64,000 bases of DNA from Marinoscillum sp. 108 (GCF_902506655.1 NZ_LR734815.1:164340-228339), one strand, 5' to 3'. Positions 35,997-45,570 are shown, counted from the first letter of the stretch. The notes: generated by a model not told the origin, from the sequence alone. Translations and numbers: made by a program.

Positions 35997-37757
35997 ATGT
36001 TTAAGATACTGCAATATTATATATTCCTTGTCATCATTTTATGCCTCTCTACTGTGGCCCAGGCCCAAAAAGGTGAGCGCATCAAGTACAAAGCTGAGGA
36101 GTTGGAGTATGGAAAAAAGAAGGATGAAAGCTATCGGAAACTGACCGGAGATGTAGTATTCACCCAAAAGAGTACCACGGTCTACTGCGATACATCTTAT
36201 TTCTACAAGAAACGAAACGTGATGGAGGCTACAGGGCATGTGAGAATAGTGGATGATTCCACCACTATCACCTCCAGGCAGCTGGTCTACGAGGGAGATG
36301 AGCGTATGGCAAAGCTCCGCCAAAATGTAGTCTATCTGCGTGGAGAACGCGAACTCTACACTGATTTTCTCGACTATGACCTGGAAGGGGAAATCGCTCA
36401 CTACTTCAACAAAGGCAAGCTCATAGACACCACCAATGTGCTCACGAGTGAAATTGGCTACTATTTTGCTAAAGATGAGTTCGCACAATTTTACAAAAAC
36501 GTGGTGCTCACTTCCCCGGACTTTGTACTTAAGACTGATACACTACGCTACAACACCCTCACCAAAGTGGCCTATACCTATGGGCCAACTCAGATCACCT
36601 CCGATGACGGAACAGTACTGCATGCCAAGGGAGGAGAATTCAGAACAGTGGTGGATGAATCAGATTTTGTAAAAGGAAGCATCGAAACCCGGGATTATTA
36701 CCTGGAAGGAGATGAACTCTATTTTGACGATGGAGAGAAGTACTACAAGGCAGTATTCAATGTGAAAATGACTGCTAAGGATGAAGACGTGATCATCACC
36801 GGGGATGAAGGCTACTATGACCGCCGCAATGGGATCAGCAAAGTATATGGTCGACCGCTCATGAAAAGAATACTCGAGGCAGACACCCTCTATCTGGCTG
36901 CAGACACCCTGGTAGCTATAGAAAGCAAGTACGATTCTGCCAAGAGAATATTGGCCTATAAGAATGTAAAAATCTACAAGGAGGGCCTGCAGGGCATCGC
37001 CGATTCCATGGCCTACTTCAATGAAGATTCAGTGATCTTTTTCTACGGAGACCCTGTCATGTGGAACAATCAGAATCAGATCACCGCTGACACCATCAAT
37101 CTGGAAATATCCGAAGATGAAATGAAACGGATGAATCTCCGCTCCGATGCATTTTTGGTGTCCGAAGACTCGATAGAAAACTATAACCAAATCAAAGGTC
37201 GGAACATGATTGCCCATTTCGTGGACAATCAGATAGACCGAATCAACGTGAATGGCAATGGGGAAATCCTCTATTTCGCACTCGAAGAGGGTGACTCAGT
37301 GCTCATGGGTATGAATAAAATCTTTTGCGCCTCCATGCAGATCCGATTCAAGGAACAAAAACTCTCAAGCTTTTCGGTTTACACTAACCCTGAAGCGCAG
37401 TTTATTCCTCCGCATGAACTTACCGAAGAGATGCAGTACCTCGCCAATTTTGCCTGGCGCGAAACAGAACGCCCCACCCTTTTTGAGATTGCGCCATACC
37501 TCAATCCGGACTATGAATTTATTCCAGTAGAAGTGAACCCTGATGACATTGGGGGTATCCAATCAGAATCTCAACATAAGTCGTACACCCCCACTCAAAA
37601 TACTAAACCAAAGAATACCCCCGTTAGGTCTTTGAATCCAACCAGTAGCTCTAGTGTGAATACACCTACATCCGCCGAACCCAATACCGTTAAAAAAAGC
37701 ATTAACAAAACAAATAAAAATCTAAAAGCAGTAGATGACGATGGCTCTTTTCAATAG
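35997..37757 (+). CDS. OstA/LptA-like outer-membrane biogenesis protein
   Basis: A signal peptide (FLVIILCLSTVAQAQ) is followed by a repetitive beta-jellyroll region (LTGDVVFTQKSTTVYCDTSYF, ATGHVRIVDDSTTITSRQLVYEGD) of the OstA_2 family, which resembles the LPS-bridge protein LptA. At 586 residues it is the long Bacteroidota form; the last ~70 residues are low-complexity Ser/Thr/Pro/Asn. It probably carries LPS across the periplasm. It opens a plus-strand series with bamD 39 nt downstream, which fits an envelope-assembly cluster. Confidence 0.88.
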   Translation: MFKILQYYIFLVIILCLSTVAQAQKGERIKYKAEELEYGKKKDESYRKLTGDVVFTQKSTTVYCDTSYFYKKRNVMEATGHVRIVDDSTTITSRQLVYEGDERMAKLRQNVVYLRGERELYTDFLDYDLEGEIAHYFNKGKLIDTTNVLTSEIGYYFAKDEFAQFYKNVVLTSPDFVLKTDTLRYNTLTKVAYTYGPTQITSDDGTVLHAKGGEFRTVVDESDFVKGSIETRDYYLEGDELYFDDGEKYYKAVFNVKMTAKDEDVIITGDEGYYDRRNGISKVYGRPLMKRILEADTLYLAADTLVAIESKYDSAKRILAYKNVKIYKEGLQGIADSMAYFNEDSVIFFYGDPVMWNNQNQITADTINLEISEDEMKRMNLRSDAFLVSEDSIENYNQIKGRNMIAHFVDNQIDRINVNGNGEILYFALEEGDSVLMGMNKIFCASMQIRFKEQKLSSFSVYTNPEAQFIPPHELTEEMQYLANFAWRETERPTLFEIAPYLNPDYEFIPVEVNPDDIGGIQSESQHKSYTPTQNTKPKNTPVRSLNPTSSSSVNTPTSAEPNTVKKSINKTNKNLKAVDDDGSFQ

Positions 37758-37796
37758 ACCATCTAAATCCATTAAGTTTGCGTCCAATTTGAGAAA

Positions 37797-38618
37797 ATGA
37801 GGAGACTATCAGGGAACATATTATTGATTTTACTATTGGTGGCAAGTGTCGCTTGCACCAAATTCAGGAAAATACAGAAGAGTGGTGACTGGAAAGTGAA
37901 GTATGCCGCGGCGCTAGATTATTACGAAAACAAAGACTACTTCAGGTCCAACACGTTGCTGGAGGAGATTCTCCCTATTATTCGTGGTACCGAGGAAGCA
38001 GAATATGCCAACTTTATCTACGGATACACCTTCTACTATCAGAAACAGTTTATTCTGAGTGCTCATTACTTCAAGCTATTTACTGAGATCTATGCCCGGA
38101 GTGAATATGTAGAGGAAGCCGCCTACATGGCCGCCAATTCCCTGTACATGCAGTCTCCACAGGCAAGCCTGGACCAGACCAGTACATATGAGGCACTCAC
38201 ATCACTTCAGAATTTTTTGAATAAATACCCCTACTCTGAATATGCAGACGAGGCAGATCAGCACATCAATACCCTACAGGTAAAGCTGGAGAAAAAGGCC
38301 TACGAAAACGCGAAACTTTATCATCAGCTAAGGCGTTACAAAGCAGCATTGATTGCTTTTGATAACTTTCAGTATGACTATCCAGATTCAAAATACAATG
38401 AAGAACTTGCCTTTTTGGGGATTGAAACCGCACACGAACTAGCAGGTGTGAGTATCAAGTCCAAGCAGGAAGAGCGATACAAAAAAGTGGTGGAGTTATA
38501 TCAGAAATTTATCGACAAATTTCCCAACAGTAAATTCCTCAAAGAAGCAGAGGAATATTATGGGGATAGCATTGAACAATTGACTATCTTTGCCGATCAA
38601 AATAATCAGAATCCTTAA
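37797..38618 (+). CDS. bamD: Outer-membrane assembly lipoprotein BamD
   Basis: A lipoprotein signal ends in SVAC (Cys20), and the mature protein consists of TPR-type helices (YAAALDYYENKDYFRSNTLLEE, FLNKYPYSEYADEA, FIDKFPNSKF). BamD binds BamA and helps insert outer-membrane beta-barrels. The 273-residue length and the following rpoZ-coaBC genes match the conserved Bacteroidota order. Confidence 0.93.
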   Translation: MRRLSGNILLILLLVASVACTKFRKIQKSGDWKVKYAAALDYYENKDYFRSNTLLEEILPIIRGTEEAEYANFIYGYTFYYQKQFILSAHYFKLFTEIYARSEYVEEAAYMAANSLYMQSPQASLDQTSTYEALTSLQNFLNKYPYSEYADEADQHINTLQVKLEKKAYENAKLYHQLRRYKAALIAFDNFQYDYPDSKYNEELAFLGIETAHELAGVSIKSKQEERYKKVVELYQKFIDKFPNSKFLKEAEEYYGDSIEQLTIFADQNNQNP

Positions 38619-38622
38619 GAAA

Positions 38623-38934
38623 ATGGCTACAAACGCATCTATAATCACAAGAGATAACGAGAAAATAGCTGAGCCTACGGGCAATATTTACGAATCTATT
38701 GCCGTGATAGGTAAGCGGGCAAGACAAATCTCTGCCCAGCAGAAAGAAGAACTCAACTCAAAATTGGCTGAGTTTGCCTCTTCAGTGGACAATCTGGAAG
38801 AAATCTTTGAGAACCGAGAGCAGATAGAAATCTCCAAATTCTACGAGCGTATGCCTAAGCCTACTTCAGTGGCTGTAGAAGAATTTATGGAAGGAAAGAT
38901 CTCTTACAGAAGTATTGATCCAGAAGAAGCTTAA
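38623..38934 (+). CDS. rpoZ: RNA polymerase omega subunit, Bacteroidota type
   Basis: This 103-residue protein lies 4 nt after bamD. The conserved part TGNIYESIAVIGKRARQIS corresponds to the omega motif that stabilises beta-prime. The diverged C-terminal half is usual in this phylum. The start is set at the ATG at 38623 (MATNASI); a frame beginning at 38590 would overlap bamD. Confidence 0.9.
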   Translation: MATNASIITRDNEKIAEPTGNIYESIAVIGKRARQISAQQKEELNSKLAEFASSVDNLEEIFENREQIEISKFYERMPKPTSVAVEEFMEGKISYRSIDPEEA

Positions 38935-38944
38935 TTTACCAGCA

Positions 38945-40147
38945 ATGCTGGAAGGAAAAAAAGTACTCTTAGCGGTTTGTGGCTCCATAGCAGCCTATAA
39001 AGCCGCTTTTTTTGTGCGCTTACTGGTCAAGTCAGGAGCCGAAGTGAAGGTGATCATGACCGAAAGCGCCAAAGATTTCATTACACCACTTACGCTGGCC
39101 ACCCTTTCGAAAAACCCGGTACTCTCCAGTTTTTATCAAAACGAAAACGGTGAGTGGCACAACCACGTGGAGCTGGGCCTGTGGGCCGACCTCATGATCG
39201 TGGCGCCTGTTAGTGCCAATACCTTGTCAAAATTGGCGAATGGTGCCGCTGACAACCTCCTCACTGCCGTATACCTCTCTGCCAGATGTCCGGTGATGGT
39301 ATGCCCGGCGATGGATCTCGACATGTATCAGCATCCTGCTACCCGGAGAAACCTGAAAACCCTCGCGGACTATGGTAACATTATCGTAGATGCAGAATCT
39401 GGCGAACTGGCAAGCGGTCTCTCCGGAGAAGGGCGCATGGCTGAGCCAGAGCACATCCTGGAAAAAGTAAAAACCTTCTTTCAGCAAACCCAATCTTTTG
39501 TGGGCAAGAAGGTGATGATGACCTCTGGTCCTACGCACGAATCCATCGATCCGGTGAGATTTATTGGCAACCACTCCACAGGCAAGATGGGCAAGGCCAT
39601 CGCGCTGGAGCTGGCCAACAGGGGAGCCGAAGTGGAATTCATCTCTGGTCCTGCAGCACATGCTCCACATCACCCCCTCATCAGGGTGACTAAAGTCACC
39701 TCGGCAGAAGAGATGTTTGAAGCTGCCAAAGCCTACTTCGAAACGAGTGATATCGGTATTTTCACAGCGGCAGTAGCTGATTACAAGCCTGAGACAATGG
39801 CCACTTCCAAGCTTAAGAAAAAAGAACAGGCCCTCCAAATCACACTCGTGCCTAACCCTGACATTGCCAGCCAGCTGGGCGCTATGAAGAAAAAGCATCA
39901 GTTCACGGTCGGGTTTGCGCTGGAGACAGATGAAGAGCAAGTAAATGCCAGGAAAAAGCTTGAAAGCAAAAACCTGGATGTGATTGTTTTGAATTCATTG
40001 AATCATGAAGGCGCTGGTTTTGCCCACGACACCAATAAAGTATCTATCTTCGATAGACATAATAAAGAACAACATTTTGAGTTGAAAAGTAAGGTTGAAG
40101 TTGCCAAAGACCTGGTAGACTTTATTGAACAATCACTCAATGGCTAG
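38945..40147 (+). CDS. coaBC: Bifunctional phosphopantothenoylcysteine decarboxylase / phosphopantothenate-cysteine ligase
   Basis: Two consecutive steps of coenzyme A synthesis are in one chain. The N-terminal flavin-binding CoaC half (VLLAVCGSIAAYKA, catalytic His in NENGEWHNHVELG, MDLDMYQHP) runs to about residue 180. The CoaB ligase half follows (VMMTSGPTHESIDPVRFIGN, FTAAVADYKP, VGFALETD). The start is at MLEGKKVLLA, 10 nt after rpoZ. The stop overlaps the next gene by 8 nt. Confidence 0.96.
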   Translation: MLEGKKVLLAVCGSIAAYKAAFFVRLLVKSGAEVKVIMTESAKDFITPLTLATLSKNPVLSSFYQNENGEWHNHVELGLWADLMIVAPVSANTLSKLANGAADNLLTAVYLSARCPVMVCPAMDLDMYQHPATRRNLKTLADYGNIIVDAESGELASGLSGEGRMAEPEHILEKVKTFFQQTQSFVGKKVMMTSGPTHESIDPVRFIGNHSTGKMGKAIALELANRGAEVEFISGPAAHAPHHPLIRVTKVTSAEEMFEAAKAYFETSDIGIFTAAVADYKPETMATSKLKKKEQALQITLVPNPDIASQLGAMKKKHQFTVGFALETDEEQVNARKKLESKNLDVIVLNSLNHEGAGFAHDTNKVSIFDRHNKEQHFELKSKVEVAKDLVDFIEQSLNG

Positions 40148-41039
40148 ACTCCTCGTTTTTATCCTTTTCATCGGTGCACTCAGCACCACCGCACAGGAAC
40201 TCAACTGCCGGGTGGTAGTGAATGCACAACAAATCCAAACCACTGAGCGAAATATTTTCAGTGACATGGAGACCTCTTTCACCCAGTTTCTGAACAACCG
40301 AAAATGGACCGATGACGAGTTCAGCTCCGAAGAGCGAATCAACTGTAACATTATTCTTACCCTGGATCCGAATGAATCCACCCCCAGCTCAGGCCGGTGG
40401 GGTGCCTCCGTGCAGATACTCTCTTCCAGGCCAGTGTATAATGCCAGCTATGAAACAGTGGTCTTCAATTTTGCAGATCGCGACTGGCAATTTGAATATG
40501 TACAATCCCAGCCACTGCAATTCAACGAAAACTCATTTACCAGCAACATCACCTCCCTCCTTGCCTACTATGCCTACACCATTATCGGCATGGACTACGA
40601 TTCCTTCTCCGAACTTGGGGGTACCCGACATTTCCAAATCGCTAATCAGATCGTCTCCAACGCCCAAAATTCAAATTACTCCGGATGGTCACAATTCAAC
40701 AGTGTGAGAAACCGCTACTGGTTAAGTGAAAATCTAATGGGGAGTAATTTTGAGCCGCTCAGAAAGGCGGTTTACGAGTACCACCTCAAGGGACTTGACG
40801 TATTTATGGACGACCCGGAAGCAGCGAGAAACAGCATTCTCAATGGGCTCAAGCTCATACAAACAGCCAATAAATCAAGGCCACGGTCCATTCTGACAAT
40901 TAGCTTCCTGGATGCCAAAGCCGAAGAACTTTCTCAGATATTCAAGGAAGGAAACCCTACCCAAAAAAGGGAATCATATGAGATTCTGTCAAAGTTAGAT
41001 CCGAGTAAATCAGATACCTTCAAAAAAATCATTGAGTAA
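40140..41039 (+). CDS. DUF4835 family exported protein
   Basis: A signal peptide (MARLLVFILFIGALSTTAQ) leads a ~280-residue domain with the DUF4835 pattern LNCRVVVNAQQIQTTERNIFSDMETSFTQFLNNR, shown here only to mark its start region, and TSLLAYYAYTIIGMDYDSFS. DUF4835 occurs almost only in Bacteroidota between coaBC and recN, as here. Its function is unknown. The start overlaps the coaBC stop by 8 nt, so the two are coupled. Confidence 0.9.
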   Translation: MARLLVFILFIGALSTTAQELNCRVVVNAQQIQTTERNIFSDMETSFTQFLNNRKWTDDEFSSEERINCNIILTLDPNESTPSSGRWGASVQILSSRPVYNASYETVVFNFADRDWQFEYVQSQPLQFNENSFTSNITSLLAYYAYTIIGMDYDSFSELGGTRHFQIANQIVSNAQNSNYSGWSQFNSVRNRYWLSENLMGSNFEPLRKAVYEYHLKGLDVFMDDPEAARNSILNGLKLIQTANKSRPRSILTISFLDAKAEELSQIFKEGNPTQKRESYEILSKLDPSKSDTFKKIIE

Positions 41040-41257
41040 TGGCGAAGCGACTGGTCAGAATTTTACCCGAAAAGATCGCTGATCACTTCCAGGGAGACCA
41101 ATACCTCAGTTTCGTTTCGCATGACGCCACCGTCACTTTGGCCACTCCGCTCAGCCTAAAATCGGATACCTTAAAAGTGAAAAATACTAAAGGTCATATA
41201 TTACATTTGCCTTTGGCTCAGCTGGACGAAATCTGGGCCGAAGTAAAGGCAGAATAA
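41039..41257 (+). CDS. Small conserved-position protein between DUF4835 and recN
   Basis: This 72-residue cytosolic protein starts in a TAATG overlap with the preceding gene and ends 3 nt before recN, so it is part of the operon. The sequence is beta-rich and basic at the N-terminus (MAKRLVRILPEKIADHF). I recognise no family. Confidence 0.75.
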   Translation: MAKRLVRILPEKIADHFQGDQYLSFVSHDATVTLATPLSLKSDTLKVKNTKGHILHLPLAQLDEIWAEVKAE

Positions 41258-41260
41258 TCA

Positions 41261-42919
41261 ATGATCCGATCTCTTTCCATCAAAAACTACGCACTTATTC
41301 AAAGCCTGGAGATGTCTCCTTCTCCAAATCTCAACATCATTACTGGTGAAACCGGTGCCGGAAAATCCATCATGCTAGGAGCTGTAGGCTTGCTATTGGG
41401 CAATAGAGCCGACACCAAAGCACTCTTCAGTGAAGAAGAAAAATGTGTAGTGGAAGGTGTGTTTGATATTAAAAATTACAAACTCAAAGAACTTTTCGAA
41501 GCTGTAGACCTGGACTTTGAAAGTGAATGCATCATCAGAAGGGAGATTAGCCCATCTGGTAAATCAAGAGCATTCATCAATGACACTCCCGTGACTCTGG
41601 ACGTGCTCAAAACGCTGGGGGTGCACCTAATGGACGTCCATTCTCAGCACGAATCACTACACCTGGGCAGCAACGAATACCAGCTGGAAATACTGGACAT
41701 TTACGCTGGCCATCAGGAGCTCATTGCTCAATACCAAAAATCTTACGCAGAGTTTACAAGTGCGGAAAAGACCTACTCAAGGCTGGTAAAAAAAGCTCAG
41801 GAGAGTGCCAAAGACACCGATTACAAGCAGTACTTGTATAACGAGCTGGCAGAAGCTCAACTTTCAGAAGGAGAGCTGGAACTATTGGAGGAAGAATTGG
41901 AGATACTTGAAAATGCCGAAGAAATCAAAGTCAATCTGGGTCAGCTCAATCAGCTTCTGGACGAATCTGAAATCTCTCTGATCAATCAGCTTCAGGAAGG
42001 ACTCCCCCTGCTTTCTTCCATCAAAGGGTTCTCCAAGAGGCTGGAAGAGCTCTTCGAACGCCTGAACAGCGCGAGCATAGAGCTTCAGGACATAGCCCGC
42101 GAAATCGCCAATGAGCAAGACCGTGTGGAGTTGGACCCGGAAAGGCTTCAGGTGGTCAAAGAGCGAATTGATCTGCTCTTCAGACTTCAGCAAAAGCACC
42201 ACACCAACGAGGTGACCGAACTAATCGCCCTCAGAGATGAACTCAGCGCCGCGCTCGAAGACGTGCTCAACATAGATTCGGAAATTAAAAAAGCCAAAGC
42301 CGCACTCGAAGAGGCTCAGAAAGCCATGCTATCGACTGGTAAAGCACTTACTGCCAGCAGACAAAAACATGCTCAGCCGTTCGCGGAGGCTATCAAAGCA
42401 CTTATCACAAAGCTGGGAATAGAAAATGGTAATATCTCCATCAAAATCACCTCGACAGAACCCAATATCAACGGACTGGACCTTGTAGAGCTTCTTTTCT
42501 CCGCCAATAAGGGTGTACAACCCCGGGAGTTGAAAAATGTGGCCTCTGGTGGTGAATTTTCCAGGCTGATCTTTGCGGTGAAGTACCTGCTGGCTGACAA
42601 GACCGCCATGCCTACCATCATTTTTGATGAAATTGATACCGGGGTTTCTGGAGAGATCGCCCTGCAAATGGTGAACATGATGAAGCAAATGGCCAAAAAC
42701 CATCAGGTAGTCTCTATCAGTCACCTGCCGCAGTTTGCCGCGGGTGGAGATGCACACTATTTTGTCTACAAGGATCACTCCTCAGACAAATCTGTGAGTA
42801 AGATCAAAAAGCTTCAGGAAGAGGAACGGGTGTTGGCCATTGCCCAGATGATCGGCGGTGAAAAACCCGGAGCCAGCGCTATGCAAAGTGCAAAAGAATT
42901 ACTGAACCCCGTCTCATAA
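41261..42919 (+). CDS. recN: DNA repair protein RecN
   Basis: This SMC-like ATPase of 552 residues acts in double-strand-break repair. The Walker A motif GETGAGKS is at residues 29-36, with a long central coiled coil (~150-360). The signature GGEFSRL and Walker B IIFDEIDTGVSG are near the C-terminus, followed by HLPQFAA. It is the last gene of the coupled coaBC-DUF4835-recN series. Confidence 0.96.
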   Translation: MIRSLSIKNYALIQSLEMSPSPNLNIITGETGAGKSIMLGAVGLLLGNRADTKALFSEEEKCVVEGVFDIKNYKLKELFEAVDLDFESECIIRREISPSGKSRAFINDTPVTLDVLKTLGVHLMDVHSQHESLHLGSNEYQLEILDIYAGHQELIAQYQKSYAEFTSAEKTYSRLVKKAQESAKDTDYKQYLYNELAEAQLSEGELELLEEELEILENAEEIKVNLGQLNQLLDESEISLINQLQEGLPLLSSIKGFSKRLEELFERLNSASIELQDIAREIANEQDRVELDPERLQVVKERIDLLFRLQQKHHTNEVTELIALRDELSAALEDVLNIDSEIKKAKAALEEAQKAMLSTGKALTASRQKHAQPFAEAIKALITKLGIENGNISIKITSTEPNINGLDLVELLFSANKGVQPRELKNVASGGEFSRLIFAVKYLLADKTAMPTIIFDEIDTGVSGEIALQMVNMMKQMAKNHQVVSISHLPQFAAGGDAHYFVYKDHSSDKSVSKIKKLQEEERVLAIAQMIGGEKPGASAMQSAKELLNPVS

Positions 42920-42961
42920 ACCATTTGCAGCAATCCCTTACCTGATGCCGTGGTATTTACA

Positions 42962-42992
42962 TTGGCAGTACAGGTTATTTACCCTATTTTTG
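42962..42992 (+). promoter_or_regulatory. Bacteroidota-type promoter of fabI
   Basis: TATTTTTG at 42985-42992 fits the -7 consensus TAnnTTTG of the primary Bacteroidota sigma factor. An ATTGG element, a partial match to TTTG, lies about 20 nt upstream. The start codon is 25 nt downstream. Confidence 0.5.
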
Positions 42993-43017
42993 AACACTGA
43001 AATAAAACCAATAAACA

Positions 43018-43830
43018 ATGGCCAATAATTTATTACAAGGAAAAAGAGGAATCATATCAGGAGCGCTAGACGAAAACTCTATCGCCTGGCATGTGGCTGA
43101 GCGGGCGCACGAAGAGGGTGCCACTTTTACATTGACCAATGCGCCTATCGCTATGCGAATGGGTGCCATCAATCAGCTGGCTGAAAAAACAGGAAGCGAA
43201 ATTATTCCTGCTGATGCTACCTCAGTGGAAGAGCTGGAAAACCTTTTCACAAAATCCCAGGAAATCCTTGGTGGCAAAATAGATTTCGTATTGCACTCCA
43301 TAGGGATGTCTCCCAACATTCGAAAAGGAAGATCTTACGGAGACCTCAACTACGACTGGTTCCAAAAATCTCTGGATGTATCTGCCCTTTCATTTCACAA
43401 GATGATGGCTGTAGCCGAAAAGCAGGATGCTCTCAGTGAGTGGGGTTCTGTAGTAGGTCTGTCCTATATTGCCGCGCAGCGGACTTATCCATTCTACACT
43501 GATATGGCTGATGCCAAAGCAGTATTGGAGTCTATAGCCAGAGGCTACGGATATAGACTGGGGAAAGCCAAAAAAGTACGTGTAAACACCATCTCTCAGT
43601 CTCCTACCAAAACCACCGCAGGATCGGGCATTGGTGGATTTGATAGCTTCTTTGACTTTGCTGATAAGATGTCACCACTAGGCAACGCATTGGCTGGCGA
43701 CTGTGCCAACTATTGTATTTTCTTGTTCTCAGACCTCAGCAAAATGATCACCATGCAGAACCTTTACCACGATGGAGGTTACTCCAACACTGGTATCTCT
43801 GAGGAGATCATCGAGCAGATGGGAAAATAA
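43018..43830 (+). CDS. fabI: Enoyl-ACP reductase (NADH)
   Basis: This enzyme performs the last reduction of fatty-acid elongation. The 270-residue short-chain-dehydrogenase-type fold carries GIISGALDENSIAWHVAE, HSIGMSP, the Tyr-x6-Lys pair in TYPFYTDMADAKAVLE, and the FabI tail VRVNTISQSPTKTTAGSGI. It has its own promoter and a hairpin after the stop. Confidence 0.95.
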   Translation: MANNLLQGKRGIISGALDENSIAWHVAERAHEEGATFTLTNAPIAMRMGAINQLAEKTGSEIIPADATSVEELENLFTKSQEILGGKIDFVLHSIGMSPNIRKGRSYGDLNYDWFQKSLDVSALSFHKMMAVAEKQDALSEWGSVVGLSYIAAQRTYPFYTDMADAKAVLESIARGYGYRLGKAKKVRVNTISQSPTKTTAGSGIGGFDSFFDFADKMSPLGNALAGDCANYCIFLFSDLSKMITMQNLYHDGGYSNTGISEEIIEQMGK

Positions 43831-43845
43831 AAACCTATGAGATCA

Positions 43846-43875
43846 GTTGAAAGTGCAGCCACTTGCACTTTCAAC
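43846..43875. terminator. fabI-ispE intergenic hairpin
   Basis: A perfect 12-bp stem, GTTGAAAGTGCA / TGCACTTTCAAC, has a 6-nt loop and a short T/C-rich tail. It ends 27 nt before the ispE start. It may terminate fabI or partly attenuate read-through into ispE. Confidence 0.65.
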
Positions 43876-43901
43876 TTTCTTCACATCACACCTTCCCTTT
43901 A

Positions 43902-44690
43902 ATGCTCTCCTTCCCCAACGCCAAAATCAACCTGGGTCTGCATATCGTCGCCAAAAGACCCGACGGCTACCATAACATAGAAAGTTGCTTCTACCCCATC
44001 CCCTGGTGTGACGCACTGGAAGTCCTTCCATCTGAAAAATTAACGTTCACCTCTTCCGGCCTAGATATACCTGGCACTCAGGAGTCTAATCTGTGCATCA
44101 AAGCCTACCATCTCCTGAAGAAGACTTACGATCTCCCGGGTGTACACATACACCTGCATAAAGTGATCCCTATGGGTGCGGGACTGGGTGGCGGCTCATC
44201 GGATGGAGCATTTACCTTGAAAATGCTCAATGATCTGTTTGAATTGGGATTAGATGTGCCAACACTCCAAAACCTGGCTGGCCAGTTGGGCAGCGACTGC
44301 CCCTTTTTTATTGAAAATAAACCAGTCATTGCTACGGGTACTGGAACCAATTTTAAGGGTACCGCACTCAACCTTTCGGGAAGATACATAGCCATCAAAC
44401 ATCCTCAAATTCACGTGAGTACACAAAAGGCTTATAGCCTGGTTAAGCCTGCTGCTCCAACCCATTCGATTGAGGGTATATTGAGTAAACCGATCGACCA
44501 ATGGAAGGACGTGCTTCAAAATGATTTTGAAGCGTCGGTTTTTGCCCAGTTCCCTGAAATCCGAGACGTGAAGAATCAGCTATATTCCGCCGGAGCAACC
44601 TATGCGGCCATGAGCGGTTCGGGCTCTGCCGTTTTCGGGCTGTTTGAGCAGGAAATCTCACTGGATGGGTTTTACACCTTTGAGCTCTAG
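43902..44690 (+). CDS. ispE: 4-diphosphocytidyl-2-C-methyl-D-erythritol kinase
   Basis: This GHMP kinase of the non-mevalonate isoprenoid pathway has the N-terminal motif NAKINLGLHIVAKRPDGYHNI, the ATP-binding PMGAGLGGGSSDGA, and the C-terminal AAMSGSGSAVFGLF. The start is at MLSFPN (43902), as expected for the family (262 residues). An in-frame start at 43863 would add 13 residues and run through the hairpin arm. Confidence 0.95.
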   Translation: MLSFPNAKINLGLHIVAKRPDGYHNIESCFYPIPWCDALEVLPSEKLTFTSSGLDIPGTQESNLCIKAYHLLKKTYDLPGVHIHLHKVIPMGAGLGGGSSDGAFTLKMLNDLFELGLDVPTLQNLAGQLGSDCPFFIENKPVIATGTGTNFKGTALNLSGRYIAIKHPQIHVSTQKAYSLVKPAAPTHSIEGILSKPIDQWKDVLQNDFEASVFAQFPEIRDVKNQLYSAGATYAAMSGSGSAVFGLFEQEISLDGFYTFEL

Positions 44691-44693
44691 CCC

Positions 44694-44712
44694 AAACATC
44701 TCATCGAGTCCC
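44694..44712 (+). repeat. 19-bp direct repeat, left copy
   Basis: AAACATCTCATCGAGTCCC starts 4 nt after the ispE stop and is repeated exactly at 45858-45876, on the far side of the whole repeat/GIY-YIG block. Confidence 0.75.
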
Positions 44713-44842
44713 TGTAACATCGCTATTTCACACGGAACATTATACACCGTCATTGCACCTAAAGAACCAAACGATAATCTCCAGCAGAGTATAAATCATC
44801 GGTACGATCAGTCAAACGGACAACAAGCAAAAATCTTTCGAA

Positions 44843-44945
44843 GGATTGCTTCGGCACTCCTACCGTCGCTCCTCGCAATGACGAACCAAAGAACAAAAAC
44901 ACCGTCATTGCGAATCCCGATGCAATCGGGATGAAGCAATCTGAC
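44843..44945. repeat. REP-like pair A/B in inverted orientation
   Basis: Copy A (44843-44883) reads GGATTGCTTCGGC...CTCGCAATGACG. Copy B (44903-44945) is its inverse, CGTCATTGCGA...GAAGCAATCTGAC, with its own central hairpin (ATCCCGAT/ATCGGGAT). Ends are conserved while the centres differ, giving two repeat types. Confidence 0.85.
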
Positions 44946-45058
44946 GTAAGGACCTGAAAGGTTCAAATGCTTACTTCTATAATTCAGTTCTATAATTCAG
45001 TGGGACTCTCGATAAGAAATCAATCGGCAAATCAGACGGTAAGCATCAGCCATACAGA

Positions 45059-45155
45059 GGATTGCTTCGGCGATCCTACCGTCGCTCCTCGCAATGACGT
45101 ATTACAACGTATCGTCATTGCGAATCTCAATAATTAGCGGATGAAGCAATCTGAC
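45059..45155. repeat. REP-like pair C/D in inverted orientation
   Basis: Copy C (45059-45099) is nearly identical to copy A. Copy D (45113-45155) is the inverse type with a decayed central hairpin (TCTCAATAATTAGCGGAT). The pair lies 91 bp before the GIY-YIG start. Confidence 0.85.
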
Positions 45156-45246
45156 CCATAAAAGGCGGGACAAGGATTAGCTAGCGTGCAGGTTTCCATC
45201 AGAAACAAAAACTGCTTATTTTTCAACCAGGATTTCATAAGTGATA

Positions 45247-45546
45247 ATGGTAAAAGGTGGCTGCATATACATCATGACCAATGGGAACAACACGACCTTA
45301 TATGTCGGCGTGACATCTGACCTGGTAAACCGTATCTATGAACATAAGAATCACAAATACCCCAGAAGCTTTACTGCGCGGTATAATCTGAATAAGCTGG
45401 TTTACTATGAGTCATTGCCAACCATTACAGAGGCCATAGATCGGGAGAAGCAAATCAAAGGAGGATCCAGAAAAAAGAAAATGGATTTAATATCCTCACT
45501 AAACCCGGATTGGATTGATCTCTACCCCAAGATTCTTGAATGGTAG
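45247..45546 (+). CDS. Stand-alone GIY-YIG endonuclease-domain protein
   Basis: This 99-residue protein consists only of a GIY-YIG nuclease domain: CIYIMTNGNNTTLYVGVTSDL (the Y-I / Y-V-G strands), catalytic Arg in LVNRIYEHK, YNLNKLVYYE (conserved Glu), and REKQIKGGSRKKK. The start is the ATG at 45247; a GTG at 45241 is possible. It is completely enclosed by seven REP-like repeats and a 19-bp direct repeat. This suggests a partner role in moving, copying or cutting those repeats; that is inference. Confidence 0.92.
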   Translation: MVKGGCIYIMTNGNNTTLYVGVTSDLVNRIYEHKNHKYPRSFTARYNLNKLVYYESLPTITEAIDREKQIKGGSRKKKMDLISSLNPDWIDLYPKILEW

Positions 45547-45570
45547 GTATAGGCACTAAGGCCCGTCGGT

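Noticed and set aside
39227..39940. 237-codon frame antisense to coaBC
   Set aside because: Shadow of a certain gene; no recognisable protein.
44644..44934. Open frame reading RIASALLPSLLAMTNQ through repeat copy A
   Set aside because: It overlaps the ispE end and translates the REP-like repeat; the same phrase appears in spurious frames wherever this repeat occurs.
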